A DNA stretch of 64,000 nt. Source: Pseudomonadota bacterium. Lineage in GTDB: Bacteria; Pseudomonadota; Gammaproteobacteria; Steroidobacterales; Steroidobacteraceae. The position numbers and the translations under genes are program-made. Position 1 is the stretch's first letter, and each line of letters begins with the position of its first letter. This document shows positions 1 to 7,976 of this stretch, in pieces. The notes below the pieces were generated by a model. That model saw nothing but the letters and a program-made list of their open reading frames with translations, ran no database searches and had not been told where the DNA came from. The DNA is taken from contig JAJZDW010000013.1 in NCBI GenBank assembly GCA_021851405.1, positions 18,114-82,113 on the forward strand, in the 5' to 3' direction.

Positions 1-494
1 GGCCGGCGATCAGGCGTCGCGTCTGCCTGCAGCGGGTCGAAGTAGGCCGCACAGTACTCGCTGATCTGCTGCGTGATGCGCAGGCGCCAGGGGACTGCGC
101 CGCATCGGTGCGGGTCGGCGTCGAGCCGGTCGCTGAGCAGCGGGAGTCCGTCCGCGACCGGGGCCGGCTGCTCGAGCGCCCGCACGGCGGCCGCGATACT
201 CGAGACCACGGGCTGCTCGCGCAGGGCCTGCTCGAGGTGCGTCCGCTCGATCTGTCCGTGCTGCCAGGCGAGCAGGTACTGCGCGCGCGCCCCGGTCAGG
301 GGCGCGCCGCAGAGGCGCTGCAGCCGCTCGGCCGCCGCGCCGAAGGGCAGCGCCCGATAGCCCCAGTAGGGGCTGACCGCGACCTGCCGATCGAGCGGCC
401 AGGCGGGCGCGATAGTGCGGCAGGCCGCCTCGAGGGCTGCGCGGTGCAGACTTCGGCGGTGCTGTCGCACCGGTGGGGTCGCCGCGCCGCTCAT
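1..494 (-). CDS. dabA: DabA, inorganic carbon uptake subunit (5' part only)
   Basis: This gene is not in the ORF track as such; I translated it from the minus strand. It starts ATG at 494, overlapping the dabB stop (ATGA), and runs off the window after about 164 residues. The N-terminus contains WPLDRQVAVSPYWGYRALPF, which matches the LDxFVAVNPYWG-type opening of the DabA (DUF2309) family, then a G-I-x(n)-AL stretch. DabA is a zinc-dependent, carbonic-anhydrase-like protein that works with membrane subunit DabB to accumulate bicarbonate in autotrophs. The catalytic Cys/Asp/His residues lie beyond the window edge, so activity cannot be judged. The dabB-dabA order and translational coupling strongly support the call. 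Confidence 0.85.
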   Translation of the reverse strand, partial: MSGAATPPVRQHRRSLHRAALEAACRTIAPAWPLDRQVAVSPYWGYRALPFGAAAERLQRLCGAPLTGARAQYLLAWQHGQIERTHLEQALREQPVVSSIAAAVRALEQPAPVADGLPLLSDRLDADPHRCGAVPWRLRITQQISEYCAAYFDPLQADATPDRR

Positions 495-2044
495 GCGGCG
501 CCCCGTTCGCGCGGTGCCAGCCACGGACTGAGGTGTCTCCCCGCGCTGCGCACGCCGCACCAGGGCCATCGCGACGTGACGAGCCGCGTGACCGGCTCAT
601 CGAGGAAGTACCCGGCCGCGCTCCACACGTACAGGCGTGAGTGGCGCGTCGCGGAGCCGGCACGCCCGAGGTGTCCCTGCGCCCAGTACAGCGCGACCAG
701 ACAGAGTGCGCCGTACAGCGCCAGCAGCGGCGCCGGGCGTGCCTGGGGGACACCGAGGCCACGGTTCATCGTGAGGTGCCAGAGCAGATACAGCTGCACG
801 GCGAGGGCGGCCGCCAGGAAGTTGCGGGTCCGGGTGGCGAGATTCGGCACACCGTCCCACAGCAGCGTCGCGACACCGAGCGTGCACACCAGCAGAGCGA
901 TCCAGGGAACCGTCGGGGCGTGCCATACGGTGTGCCACAGGCGCGCCGAGACTGCGACTACGCCGGCGGCGACTGCCAGTCCGAGCAGCGGCGCGTAGGG
1001 TGCGCGCGACGGGGGTTCAGCTCGCATGCGCACCTCGGTGCTCTCGCGCACCGCCTCGCCGGAGCAGAGGAACGCGTGCGCCTTGTAGAGCGCATGGCCG
1101 AGCAGATGCAGCAGAGCGAGGCCGTACAGCCCCAGACCGCATTCGGCGGCCATCAGCCCCATCTGCGAGCAGGTCGACCAGGCGAGGCGCGTTTTGCGCG
1201 TCGGGCAGGTCATCAGGGTGAGCCCGGCGAGCGCCGCGGTCGTGCTGCCGACGATCACCAGCAGCCCCTGGGCCGGCAGCGATGCGCCGATCAGCGGGGC
1301 GAGGCGGATCAGCACGTAGCCGCCGAGGTTGACCACGCCCGCGTGCATCAGGGCGGAGACGCTGGTCGGCGCTTCCATGACCTGCACCAGCCAGCCGTGC
1401 AGGGGCAGCTGAGCGGATTTCAACAGCACGGCGGCGGCGAGCAGCAGCGCGGCCCACTGCGCGTCGGCGCCGGCCGCCCCGTGTGCCGCGATCAGCCGCG
1501 CCAGGGCGGTCAGTCCGAGGGTGTGCCAGCGGCGATAGAGCAGCAGCGCGGCGCCGAGCAGGCACCCATCGGCCAGGCGGCTGGCGAGGAACTTCTTGCG
1601 CGCGACGATGCGGGCCGCCGATCGCTCGCGGTAGTGCGTCAGGAGTGGGTGCAGCGCGGCGCTGCTGGCGGCCCAGGCGAGCACCAGCACGGCGAAATTA
1701 CGCGCCGCCACCACGGTACTCACACCGGCGAGCGTCAGCAGCAGCGCACACACGAAGCGCCGCTCGCCGGCCTCCCCGGCGAGATTGCCGCGCGAGTAGC
1801 GCGCGATGACCCAGCCCAGAAACGTGATCAGCGTCATCACCGCGGCAGCCGGACCGTTGTGCAGGCCGAATGCCAGGCCCGGCACCAGGCGGCTGATATC
1901 CCCGGCGAGCGCTCCTGCGAGCGCGCCGCCGGAGGCCCACGCGAGCGCTGGCCAGAGCGCGCGGCGGCGCAGCGCGGCGGCGGCGGCGCCGAGCAGGTAC
2001 AGCAGCGGAACGAGCCAGGCGGTCCAGTGCGGGGGATGCAGCAT
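491..2044 (-). CDS. dabB: DabB, NuoL-like proton-conducting membrane subunit
   Basis: This is a 517-residue polytopic protein of the NuoL/MrpA (proton-translocating oxidoreductase membrane subunit) superfamily. The core has LKSAQLPLHGWLVQVMEAP followed by TSVSALMHAGVVNLGGY, the conserved Lys/His channel region of that family. The tracked ORF extends upstream through the divergent LysR gene; I chose the ATG at 2044 (MLHPPHWTAW) because a CGGAG ribosome site sits just before it and the preceding residues are not membrane-like. With dabA immediately downstream, it is best read as the DabB subunit that couples cation flow to bicarbonate capture rather than as a complex I subunit, since no other nuo genes are nearby. 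Expressed divergently from the LysR gene. Confidence 0.87.
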   Translation of the reverse strand: MLHPPHWTAWLVPLLYLLGAAAAALRRRALWPALAWASGGALAGALAGDISRLVPGLAFGLHNGPAAAVMTLITFLGWVIARYSRGNLAGEAGERRFVCALLLTLAGVSTVVAARNFAVLVLAWAASSAALHPLLTHYRERSAARIVARKKFLASRLADGCLLGAALLLYRRWHTLGLTALARLIAAHGAAGADAQWAALLLAAAVLLKSAQLPLHGWLVQVMEAPTSVSALMHAGVVNLGGYVLIRLAPLIGASLPAQGLLVIVGSTTAALAGLTLMTCPTRKTRLAWSTCSQMGLMAAECGLGLYGLALLHLLGHALYKAHAFLCSGEAVRESTEVRMRAEPPSRAPYAPLLGLAVAAGVVAVSARLWHTVWHAPTVPWIALLVCTLGVATLLWDGVPNLATRTRNFLAAALAVQLYLLWHLTMNRGLGVPQARPAPLLALYGALCLVALYWAQGHLGRAGSATRHSRLYVWSAAGYFLDEPVTRLVTSRWPWCGVRSAGRHLSPWLAPRERGAA

Positions 2045-2143
2045 GCGTACTCCGGGGGGTTCGGACGACGCGGGGGAGTATTCGCAAAGGGAGTGGATCT
2101 GTAAAATAGAATAAAGAGAACGAAACGTTCGAGAAAACAGAAC
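2045..2143. promoter_or_regulatory. Divergent dabB/LysR control region
   Basis: The 99 bases between the two divergent starts are much more AT-rich than their surroundings. They contain the inverted repeat GAACG-AAA-CGTTC (2118-2130) and, reading towards dabB, TATTCT/TATTTT hexamers that could serve as a -10. A LysR-type regulator normally binds such a spacer, so autoregulation plus control of dabBA is the likely arrangement. This is inference from layout and composition. Confidence 0.5.
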
Positions 2144-3028
2144 ATGCGAAACCTTAACTTCCGTCACCTGCTGTATTTCTGGACCGTCGCGCAGCGCGGG
2201 CACCTGACCCAGGCCGCCGCGCAGCTGCGCGTGTCGCAATCGGCCCTGTCGGCGCAGATCCGTCAGCTCGAGTTGTATCTCGGTCAGCCGTTGTTCGAGC
2301 GCTCCGGACGCGCGTTGCATCTGACGGAGTTTGGCGCCGTGGTGCTCGATTACGCCGACAGCATCTTCGGGCTGGGGCAGGAACTGATGGCGACGGTGCG
2401 CGGCGGGCTCGGACAGCGCCAGCAGCACCTGCGCGTCGGGGCGGTTGCCACGCTGTCACGCAACTTCACGGAGAATCTGCTGCGGCCGCTGTTCAGCCGC
2501 GCGCAAGTGCGCCTGACGCTGCAGTCCGGCAGTCTTGCCGAGCTGCTCGAGCAGCTGCGCGTGCACACCCTCGATGTGCTGCTCTCCAATCGCCCGGTGG
2601 TGGCCGAGCGTGATCGGCCGTGGCGCTGCGTGTCGCTCTCGCGCCAGTCGGTGTGTCTGATCGGGCCGCCGCGCTCCGGGCGGCGGCGCTTGCGGCTGCC
2701 GGAGGACCTGGTCGGTATGCCCCTGGTGCTGCCCGGACCGAGCAGTGACGTGCGCACCCAGTTTGATTTGTGGTGCGAGCGCAGGCGCATCAAGGTCGAG
2801 GTCGCCGCGGAAGTCGACGACATGGCGATGCTGCGGCTGTTCGCGCGCGATTCCGGCGCCGTTGCGGTGGTGCCCGAGGTGGTGGTCCAGGACGAATTGC
2901 GCGAGGGGCGTCTGCAGCGCTACGGCGCGATCCCCGGCGTGTTCGAGCATTTTTACGCGATCACCGCGTTCCGGAACAGTCCCTCGCCGCTGGTGCAGCA
3001 GCTGCTCGTGCGCACGCGCGCGAAATAG
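2144..3028 (+). CDS. LysR-family transcriptional regulator (NhaR-like), probable dab regulator
   Basis: This 294-residue protein has the LysR layout: an N-terminal winged helix-turn-helix (about residues 5-63, HLTQAAAQLRVSQSALSAQI) and a C-terminal periplasmic-binding-fold effector domain (about 90-290). The LLYFWTVAQ opening and the YADSIFGLGQELMATVRGG linker resemble the NhaR branch of LysR proteins. It is transcribed away from dabB with only 99 bases between them, the classical position for a regulator of the divergent operon, so it probably senses a signal linked to inorganic carbon or pH and controls dabBA. CbbR is the alternative name one might consider, but the sequence looks closer to NhaR. 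The effector is unknown. Confidence 0.85.
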   Translation: MRNLNFRHLLYFWTVAQRGHLTQAAAQLRVSQSALSAQIRQLELYLGQPLFERSGRALHLTEFGAVVLDYADSIFGLGQELMATVRGGLGQRQQHLRVGAVATLSRNFTENLLRPLFSRAQVRLTLQSGSLAELLEQLRVHTLDVLLSNRPVVAERDRPWRCVSLSRQSVCLIGPPRSGRRRLRLPEDLVGMPLVLPGPSSDVRTQFDLWCERRRIKVEVAAEVDDMAMLRLFARDSGAVAVVPEVVVQDELREGRLQRYGAIPGVFEHFYAITAFRNSPSPLVQQLLVRTRAK

Positions 3029-3263
3029 AGGCTCGGGAGCTCAGCGCGCGGCACGCGTGCCCAGCGGGGCATCTGCTCGCCGGTTCTGCCTGGGCGTGTG
3101 CACGCTCCGATCCTGACCTCGAGATGCACGCCGTATCGGTCCGGCGTGCACCATTTGACCGCAGGATGGGGTGTGCCACGCCGATCATCGTGGGCCTCGC
3201 TGATCGTGCTCGCGATCCATGCGACGCGGCGCGTGCAGGAGTGAGGGATCGCGCGCGGTCCGG

Positions 3264-4199
3264 TCAGATGCTGCGGCCGTAATAGAGTGCCGAGACGTGG
3301 GTGGCCTGGGCGAAGAACAACCAGCGTTCGGTGAGCAGGCCGAGTGCGGCGCAGACGACGGCGAGCGCGCTGCTGACGAGCGGCGCGCCACCGCTCGCAC
3401 CCAGCAGGCTCAGCAGCAGCGGCAGAAGGAAGCCGAGCCCGAGCGCGATGCGCCGCAGCGTCATGCCGTGGCGCCGGGCGATCTGAAAGCCCATCTCGCG
3501 CAGCACGAAGTTCTCCGTGAAATGGGGTGCATCGAGCGGCCGCACGACGGTGCCGTGCGCCATTCCGATCGCACTCGCCAGGGTGGCGAGCGGTGCCTGG
3601 CGGTCGATGTGGCGCCAATAGGCGAGCTTGGCGAGCAATGCCGCGGCGGCCGCGGCGGCCGCGAGCGCCGCCGGCCACCCGCCGGCACCGATCACCACGG
3701 TGTGCAGCAGCACGAACAGCGTGCCGCCGGAGAACAGCGCAAAGACCAGATAATCGGGCGCCGTGTGCGGGTTGTGCCACTGGCGGATCGGCTTCAGGCT
3801 CCCGTAGATCATCGCGGTGCAGTAGACGGTACCGAGGCCCGCGAGCGCCGCCGCCGCCCCGAGGAGCCGCGTGAGCGGGGCGGCCGGTGAGTGGTAGGCG
3901 CTGGCGGCGAACGCGAGCGCCACCGGATAGGTGAGCAGCGCCGCGACGCCCTCGCGCGACAGCCAGGAGGAGCGCCACTGGCTGAAGGCGCGCCAGGCGC
4001 GCTCGCGGCGGCCGAGGTGCAGTGCCGAGGCCGCCAGACCCGCGGTGGCGAGCACGACGACGAGGCCGATGCCGGTGAGGAGCAGGGTGGGGGCGGCGGC
4101 CGCGGCGCCCGCGGCGGCATCCAGGCCGAGCCACGCGAGCAGCCCGTAGGCGAACCCCGTGAGCGTCGTCAGCAGGAGGATCGAGGCGGCCGGCCTCAT
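3264..4199 (-). CDS. soeC: SoeC, membrane anchor of sulfite:quinone oxidoreductase
   Basis: This 311-residue hydrophobic protein with about eight predicted membrane helices belongs to the DmsC/NrfD-like anchor group. QWRSSWLSREG and the YCTAMIYGSLKPIRQWHN segment are typical of DmsC-type anchors of molybdenum enzymes. It would hold the SoeAB catalytic subunits at the inner face of the membrane and pass sulfite-derived electrons to quinone. Its start ATG overlaps the soeB stop, so translation is coupled, and it is the last gene of the soeABC operon. The gap to the LysR gene (3029-3263) holds no gene. Alone it could be any DMSO-reductase-type anchor; the assignment to Soe rests on its partners. 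Confidence 0.85.
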   Translation of the reverse strand: MRPAASILLLTTLTGFAYGLLAWLGLDAAAGAAAAAPTLLLTGIGLVVVLATAGLAASALHLGRRERAWRAFSQWRSSWLSREGVAALLTYPVALAFAASAYHSPAAPLTRLLGAAAALAGLGTVYCTAMIYGSLKPIRQWHNPHTAPDYLVFALFSGGTLFVLLHTVVIGAGGWPAALAAAAAAAALLAKLAYWRHIDRQAPLATLASAIGMAHGTVVRPLDAPHFTENFVLREMGFQIARRHGMTLRRIALGLGFLLPLLLSLLGASGGAPLVSSALAVVCAALGLLTERWLFFAQATHVSALYYGRSI

Positions 4200-4936
4200 C
4201 GACTCAGGGCCTTGTCGAGCAGTCGCAGCAGTGCCGCGCCGACGCCCTGGCTCGGCCGCGCCGGACTCTCCTCAGGTCCGGTCGGGAGCTGCGCCTGGCG
4301 GGGGGGCAGGTACTTGTTGGTCGGGCGGTAGCCGAGCTCGGCGAGCAGGTCCACACCGCCGCGCTCCTCGACGAGCTTCGCGACCGGACTGTCCGGATCG
4401 GCCAGATCCCCGAAGTGGCGCGCCTTGGCCGGACAGGTCGACACACAGGCCGGTTCGCGCTCCGCTTCCGGGAGCGCCTCGTTGTAGATCCGATCGATGC
4501 ACAGGGTGCACTTGCGCATCACGCCGTTGTCCTCATCGAACTCACGCGCCCCGTAGGGGCAAGCCCAGGAGCACAGCTTGCAACCGATGCAGATGTCGGT
4601 GTTGATGAGCACGATGCCGTCCTCGGCGCGCTTGAACGAAGCGCCCGTGGGACACACCGTGACGCACAGTGGATTTTCGCAGTGCAGGCACGAGCGTGGG
4701 AAGTTCACCGTGCGTGAGCGTTCGGGGCTCTCGGTTTCGTACGAGTGGATGCGGTTGAACCACACCCCGTCCGGGTTCGCCCCGTACTTGTCGTAGTCGG
4801 GCAGGATCCCGGCCTCGCCTCCGGTGTTCCACTCCTTGCAGTTCACCGCGCAGGCATGGCAGCCGACACAGGTGTCGAGGTCGATCACGAGCCCCATCTT
4901 GCGCGCCCCCGGGGCGCGCTCGGGCAGCATCGTCAT
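4196..4936 (-). CDS. soeB: SoeB, four-cluster iron-sulfur subunit
   Basis: This 246-residue ferredoxin-like protein has four cysteine groups for [4Fe-4S] clusters: CVGCHACAVNC near residue 22, CLHCENPLCVTVCPTGA near 83, CIGCKLCSWACPYGA near 116, and CTLC paired with ACVSTCPAKA further on. It is the electron-transfer subunit between the molybdopterin subunit SoeA and membrane anchor SoeC. It lacks a Tat or Sec signal, consistent with a cytoplasmic complex. It overlaps soeA by four bases at its start and soeC by four at its end. Size and cluster pattern match DmsB/SoeB-type proteins; a dimethyl sulfoxide or tetrathionate reductase subunit is the alternative reading, made less likely by the SoeA sequence. 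Confidence 0.88.
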   Translation of the reverse strand: MTMLPERAPGARKMGLVIDLDTCVGCHACAVNCKEWNTGGEAGILPDYDKYGANPDGVWFNRIHSYETESPERSRTVNFPRSCLHCENPLCVTVCPTGASFKRAEDGIVLINTDICIGCKLCSWACPYGAREFDEDNGVMRKCTLCIDRIYNEALPEAEREPACVSTCPAKARHFGDLADPDSPVAKLVEERGGVDLLAELGYRPTNKYLPPRQAQLPTGPEESPARPSQGVGAALLRLLDKALSR

Positions 4937-7719
4937 GTGGGTTTCTCCGAGCGAGGCGTGATGTGCAGCGGATTGGCGTCGGGGCGCGGTGCAGTCTCAT
5001 CCGGGCTGTCCGGCGAACAGCGCTCGAGCCGAACCGTGAGGTCGAACCAGGCGGCCTGTCCGGTCACCGGGTCTGAGTTGGACTGCGGCGCATCGGCGCC
5101 GTTGCCCGGCAGGAACTCCGAGATCACGTGATTGAGGAGGAAGCCGCGGGTGAACTCCGGCGCATCGTGCTTCAAGCCCCAGGCGCCGGCGCGCTTGCCG
5201 ATCGCATTCCAGGTCCACACCGTGTGGCGGTTCACCCCGCTCATGGTGCGCGCCCGCGCCTTCACCCGTCCGGTGCGCGATTCGACCCAGACCCAGTCCT
5301 CGTCCTCGATGCCGAGCTCGGCGGCGAGCTCGCGGTGCAGATAGAGGCGATTCTCAGGGAGGATCTGGCGCAGCCAGGCGTTCTGCGAGCCCCAGGAGTG
5401 ATACATGGCCATCGGCCGCTGCGTGATGGCGTGCAGCGGGTAGCGCGAGCGCTCGCTCATCGCCTGCTCGAGCGGCAGGTACCAGATCGGCAGCGGATCG
5501 CAGTAGCGCGCGATGCGCGCCCGCAGCCGCTGCGGCGGCACGCGCGCCCCGTGCCCCTCGGCCGCGAGCCGCAGCCGCTGCAGCGGTTCCAAGTACAGCT
5601 GCAGGACGATCGGCTCGGCGGAGCCGATGAACCCCATCTGCTGCGCACCGGCGAGATAGTCCCGGTTGGCGAACTTGTAGTAAAGCTGTTGCGGCGGCAG
5701 GTGCTGTGACCAGAACCCGCCGTTCTCCACGTAGCGGCGCAGCTGCTCGGGGTTCGGCTCCCCGCGCCCGACGGCGGTGCCGTCGGCACCGCGAAAGCCG
5801 GCGAGCGGGCCGATGCCGGGGCGACGCTGATGCCGCACGATGTAATCGGCGTACGAGGCGTAGAGCGGACCGCCCCGTGCGGCGGTGAAATCCGCCAGTC
5901 CGAGCCGGCCGGCGAGTTCGATCAACACGTCCTGGAAGGGGCGTACGTCCCGTCCGGGGTCGAGCACCGGCACGCGGATGGCATCGGCCGGTCCGTGCGC
6001 CGAGCCGATCGGCCGATCGAGCAGCGAGATGCAGTCGTAGCGCTCGAGGTAGGTCGTATCGGGCAACACCAGATCGGCGTAGGCGACCGTCTCGGAGGCG
6101 AACGCATCGGCCACCACCACGAACGGGATGCGGTACTCGCCGTGCGCATCCGTGGCGCACAACATGCGGGTCGTCTCACCGGGGTTCATGGCGGAGTTCC
6201 ACGCCATGTTGGACATGAAGAGCAACAGCGTGTCGATTTTCTGCGCGCCGGCCTCGAAGGCCCGCGCGATCGCCATGTGCATCAGGCCGTGGATGGCGAG
6301 CGGTGCCTCCCAGGAGAAGGCCCGGTCGAGCCGCAGCGCCTCGCCCTCCTCATCGACCAGCAGATCCTGCGGGCCGAGCGGAAAGCCGAGCGGTGCGGCA
6401 TCGAGCGGCGTGCCCGGCGGCCCGACGGTGCGTCCCGGGGGGCCGCCGCCCGGGATGGGCTTCGGGTACGGGGACTTGTAGCGCCACGAGCCGGGCGTGT
6501 CGACCGCACCGATGAGCATCTGCAACACGTGGATCGCGCGGCAGGAATGGAATCCGTTCGAGTGCGCCGAGATCCCGCGCATGGCGTGCATGGCCACCGG
6601 GCGGCCGACCATGCGCTCGTGACGGCGGCCGGCGGTGTCGGTCCAGGGCTGCTCGAGCACCACGGGGTGACGGAAGGCCGCCTCTGCGATCTGCGCGGCC
6701 AGGCGGCGAATGATGGCGGCATCGACGCCGCAGCGCGCTGCGACGGCCTCCGGGGCATAACTCGCCTCGCTGTAGCGCTCGGCGAGCAGTGCGAACGCCG
6801 GACGGGCGGCACGGCCGTCGGGGAGCGTGAAGCGCCCCATGAGCGCCGGATCGATGTCGAGGGACTCGGCCGCAACGAGCGTACCCGCGGTGCGATCGAA
6901 AGCGAGCGCACGTCCCTCGGCGTCGCGCGCGATCAGGCCGTGCTCGGCACTGCCCGGCACATCGATGACGAGATGGTGCGCGTTGGTGTAGCGCACCAGG
7001 AACTCGGTGTCGATCTGTCCGGCCTCGAGCAGGCAGTGGATGAGGGCGAGCACCAGCAGCCCGTCGGTGCCCGGGGTGACGGCGATGAACTCATCGGCGA
7101 TCGCCGAGTAACCGGTGCGCACCGGGTTGAATGAGACGATTTTCGCCCCGCGGGCCTTCAGGCGCGCGAGGCCGAGTTTGATCGGGTTGGAATCATGGTC
7201 CTCGGCGACGCCGAACAACAGAAACAGCCGCGCGTGCTCCCAGTCCGGCTCACCGAACTCCCAGAACGCCCCGCCGAGCGAATACAGCCCCGCGGCCGCC
7301 ATGTTCACCGAGCAGAACCCGCCGTGGGCGGCGAAGTTGATGGTGCCGAACATGCGCGCGAAGTGCCCGGTGAGCGACTGGGACTGGTCGCGTCCGGTGT
7401 ACAGCGCCAGGCGATTCGGATCGCTCGCGCGGATCGCCGTCAGCCGCTCGGTCAGAAGCCGCAGGGCCTCCTCCCAGGAGATCGCCTCGAACGCGCCCGA
7501 ACCGCGCGGACCGGTGCGCTTCAGCGGGGTGCTGAGGCGCGCCGGGGACAGCGCCGTCATGATCCCGGCCGAGCCCTTGGCGCACAGCACGCCCCGATTG
7601 ATCGGGTGGTCGCGGTTGCCCTCGATGTAGCGCAGCCGGCCGTCCTCCAGGTGTACCTTGATGCCGCAGCGGCACGCGCACATGTAACAGGTGGTGTGCG
7701 CGACCGATTTGACGCTCAT
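4933..7719 (-). CDS. soeA: SoeA, molybdopterin sulfite dehydrogenase catalytic subunit
   Basis: This 928-residue member of the DMSO reductase (molybdopterin) family opens with TTCYMCACRCGIKVHLEDG and a fourth cysteine in GVLCAKGS, the N-terminal [4Fe-4S] site. The segments ISWEEAL, YTGRDQSQSLTGHFARMFGT, AAHGGFCSVNMAA and AEDHDSNPIKLGLARLK closely resemble SoeA of sulfur oxidisers as I know it. There is no twin-arginine signal, matching the known cytoplasmic location of SoeA and arguing against periplasmic tetrathionate or polysulfide reductases. It would oxidise sulfite to sulfate with electrons to quinone. A GAGGG ribosome site precedes the ATG. First gene of soeABC. Substrate is inferred from family resemblance and operon. 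Confidence 0.87.
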   Translation of the reverse strand: MSVKSVAHTTCYMCACRCGIKVHLEDGRLRYIEGNRDHPINRGVLCAKGSAGIMTALSPARLSTPLKRTGPRGSGAFEAISWEEALRLLTERLTAIRASDPNRLALYTGRDQSQSLTGHFARMFGTINFAAHGGFCSVNMAAAGLYSLGGAFWEFGEPDWEHARLFLLFGVAEDHDSNPIKLGLARLKARGAKIVSFNPVRTGYSAIADEFIAVTPGTDGLLVLALIHCLLEAGQIDTEFLVRYTNAHHLVIDVPGSAEHGLIARDAEGRALAFDRTAGTLVAAESLDIDPALMGRFTLPDGRAARPAFALLAERYSEASYAPEAVAARCGVDAAIIRRLAAQIAEAAFRHPVVLEQPWTDTAGRRHERMVGRPVAMHAMRGISAHSNGFHSCRAIHVLQMLIGAVDTPGSWRYKSPYPKPIPGGGPPGRTVGPPGTPLDAAPLGFPLGPQDLLVDEEGEALRLDRAFSWEAPLAIHGLMHMAIARAFEAGAQKIDTLLLFMSNMAWNSAMNPGETTRMLCATDAHGEYRIPFVVVADAFASETVAYADLVLPDTTYLERYDCISLLDRPIGSAHGPADAIRVPVLDPGRDVRPFQDVLIELAGRLGLADFTAARGGPLYASYADYIVRHQRRPGIGPLAGFRGADGTAVGRGEPNPEQLRRYVENGGFWSQHLPPQQLYYKFANRDYLAGAQQMGFIGSAEPIVLQLYLEPLQRLRLAAEGHGARVPPQRLRARIARYCDPLPIWYLPLEQAMSERSRYPLHAITQRPMAMYHSWGSQNAWLRQILPENRLYLHRELAAELGIEDEDWVWVESRTGRVKARARTMSGVNRHTVWTWNAIGKRAGAWGLKHDAPEFTRGFLLNHVISEFLPGNGADAPQSNSDPVTGQAAWFDLTVRLERCSPDSPDETAPRPDANPLHITPRSEKPT

Positions 7720-7844
7720 GGAGTCCCTCGGCGCCGCTCGGTCGCCGGGGAGGGCTCGCGGCGCTCAATGGCATTCGGTGCAGTCATGTCGAGTCCTCGC
7801 AGCGGGCGATCGGCGGACGCCATGATGCCGAGGGCGTCTCCATG

Positions 7845-7900
7845 CCGCAAATGCAGATATTGCAGTCTCTATATAAACTGAATGCATTGCATGTGCTCCC
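7845..7900 (-). promoter_or_regulatory. Possible soeABC promoter region
   Basis: Upstream of soeA the sequence turns AT-rich. Reading towards soeA it contains the small palindrome ATGCAATGCAT, then TTTATATAG and a TGCAATATCTGCA repeat. This is the only promoter-like stretch in the 257-base gap between the GH92 gene and soeA. No convincing -35/-10 pair with correct spacing was found, so the call is tentative. Confidence 0.3.
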
Positions 7901-7942
7901 CCGGCCGCACTCCTCCCCGCATGCTACGCGGGACGCGCGTCT

Positions 7943-7969
7943 CTCGGGCCCCCGCTCGGGGGGCCCGAG
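7943..7969 (-). terminator. Hairpin terminator after the GH92 gene
   Basis: CTCGGGCCCCC and GGGGGGCCCGAG form an 11-bp perfect GC stem with a very short loop, starting eight bases after the GH92-propeller stop codon. There is no U-tract, so it may act as a strong pause, a Rho-assisted end, or an mRNA 3' stabiliser. Confidence 0.6.
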
Positions 7970-7976
7970 GGCGTGA

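Noticed and set aside
491-2428. Reading the dabB-frame ORF as NuoL of complex I with a long N-terminus
   Set aside because: The first 128 residues run through the divergent LysR gene and are not membrane-like, and no other nuo genes are near; dabA follows directly.
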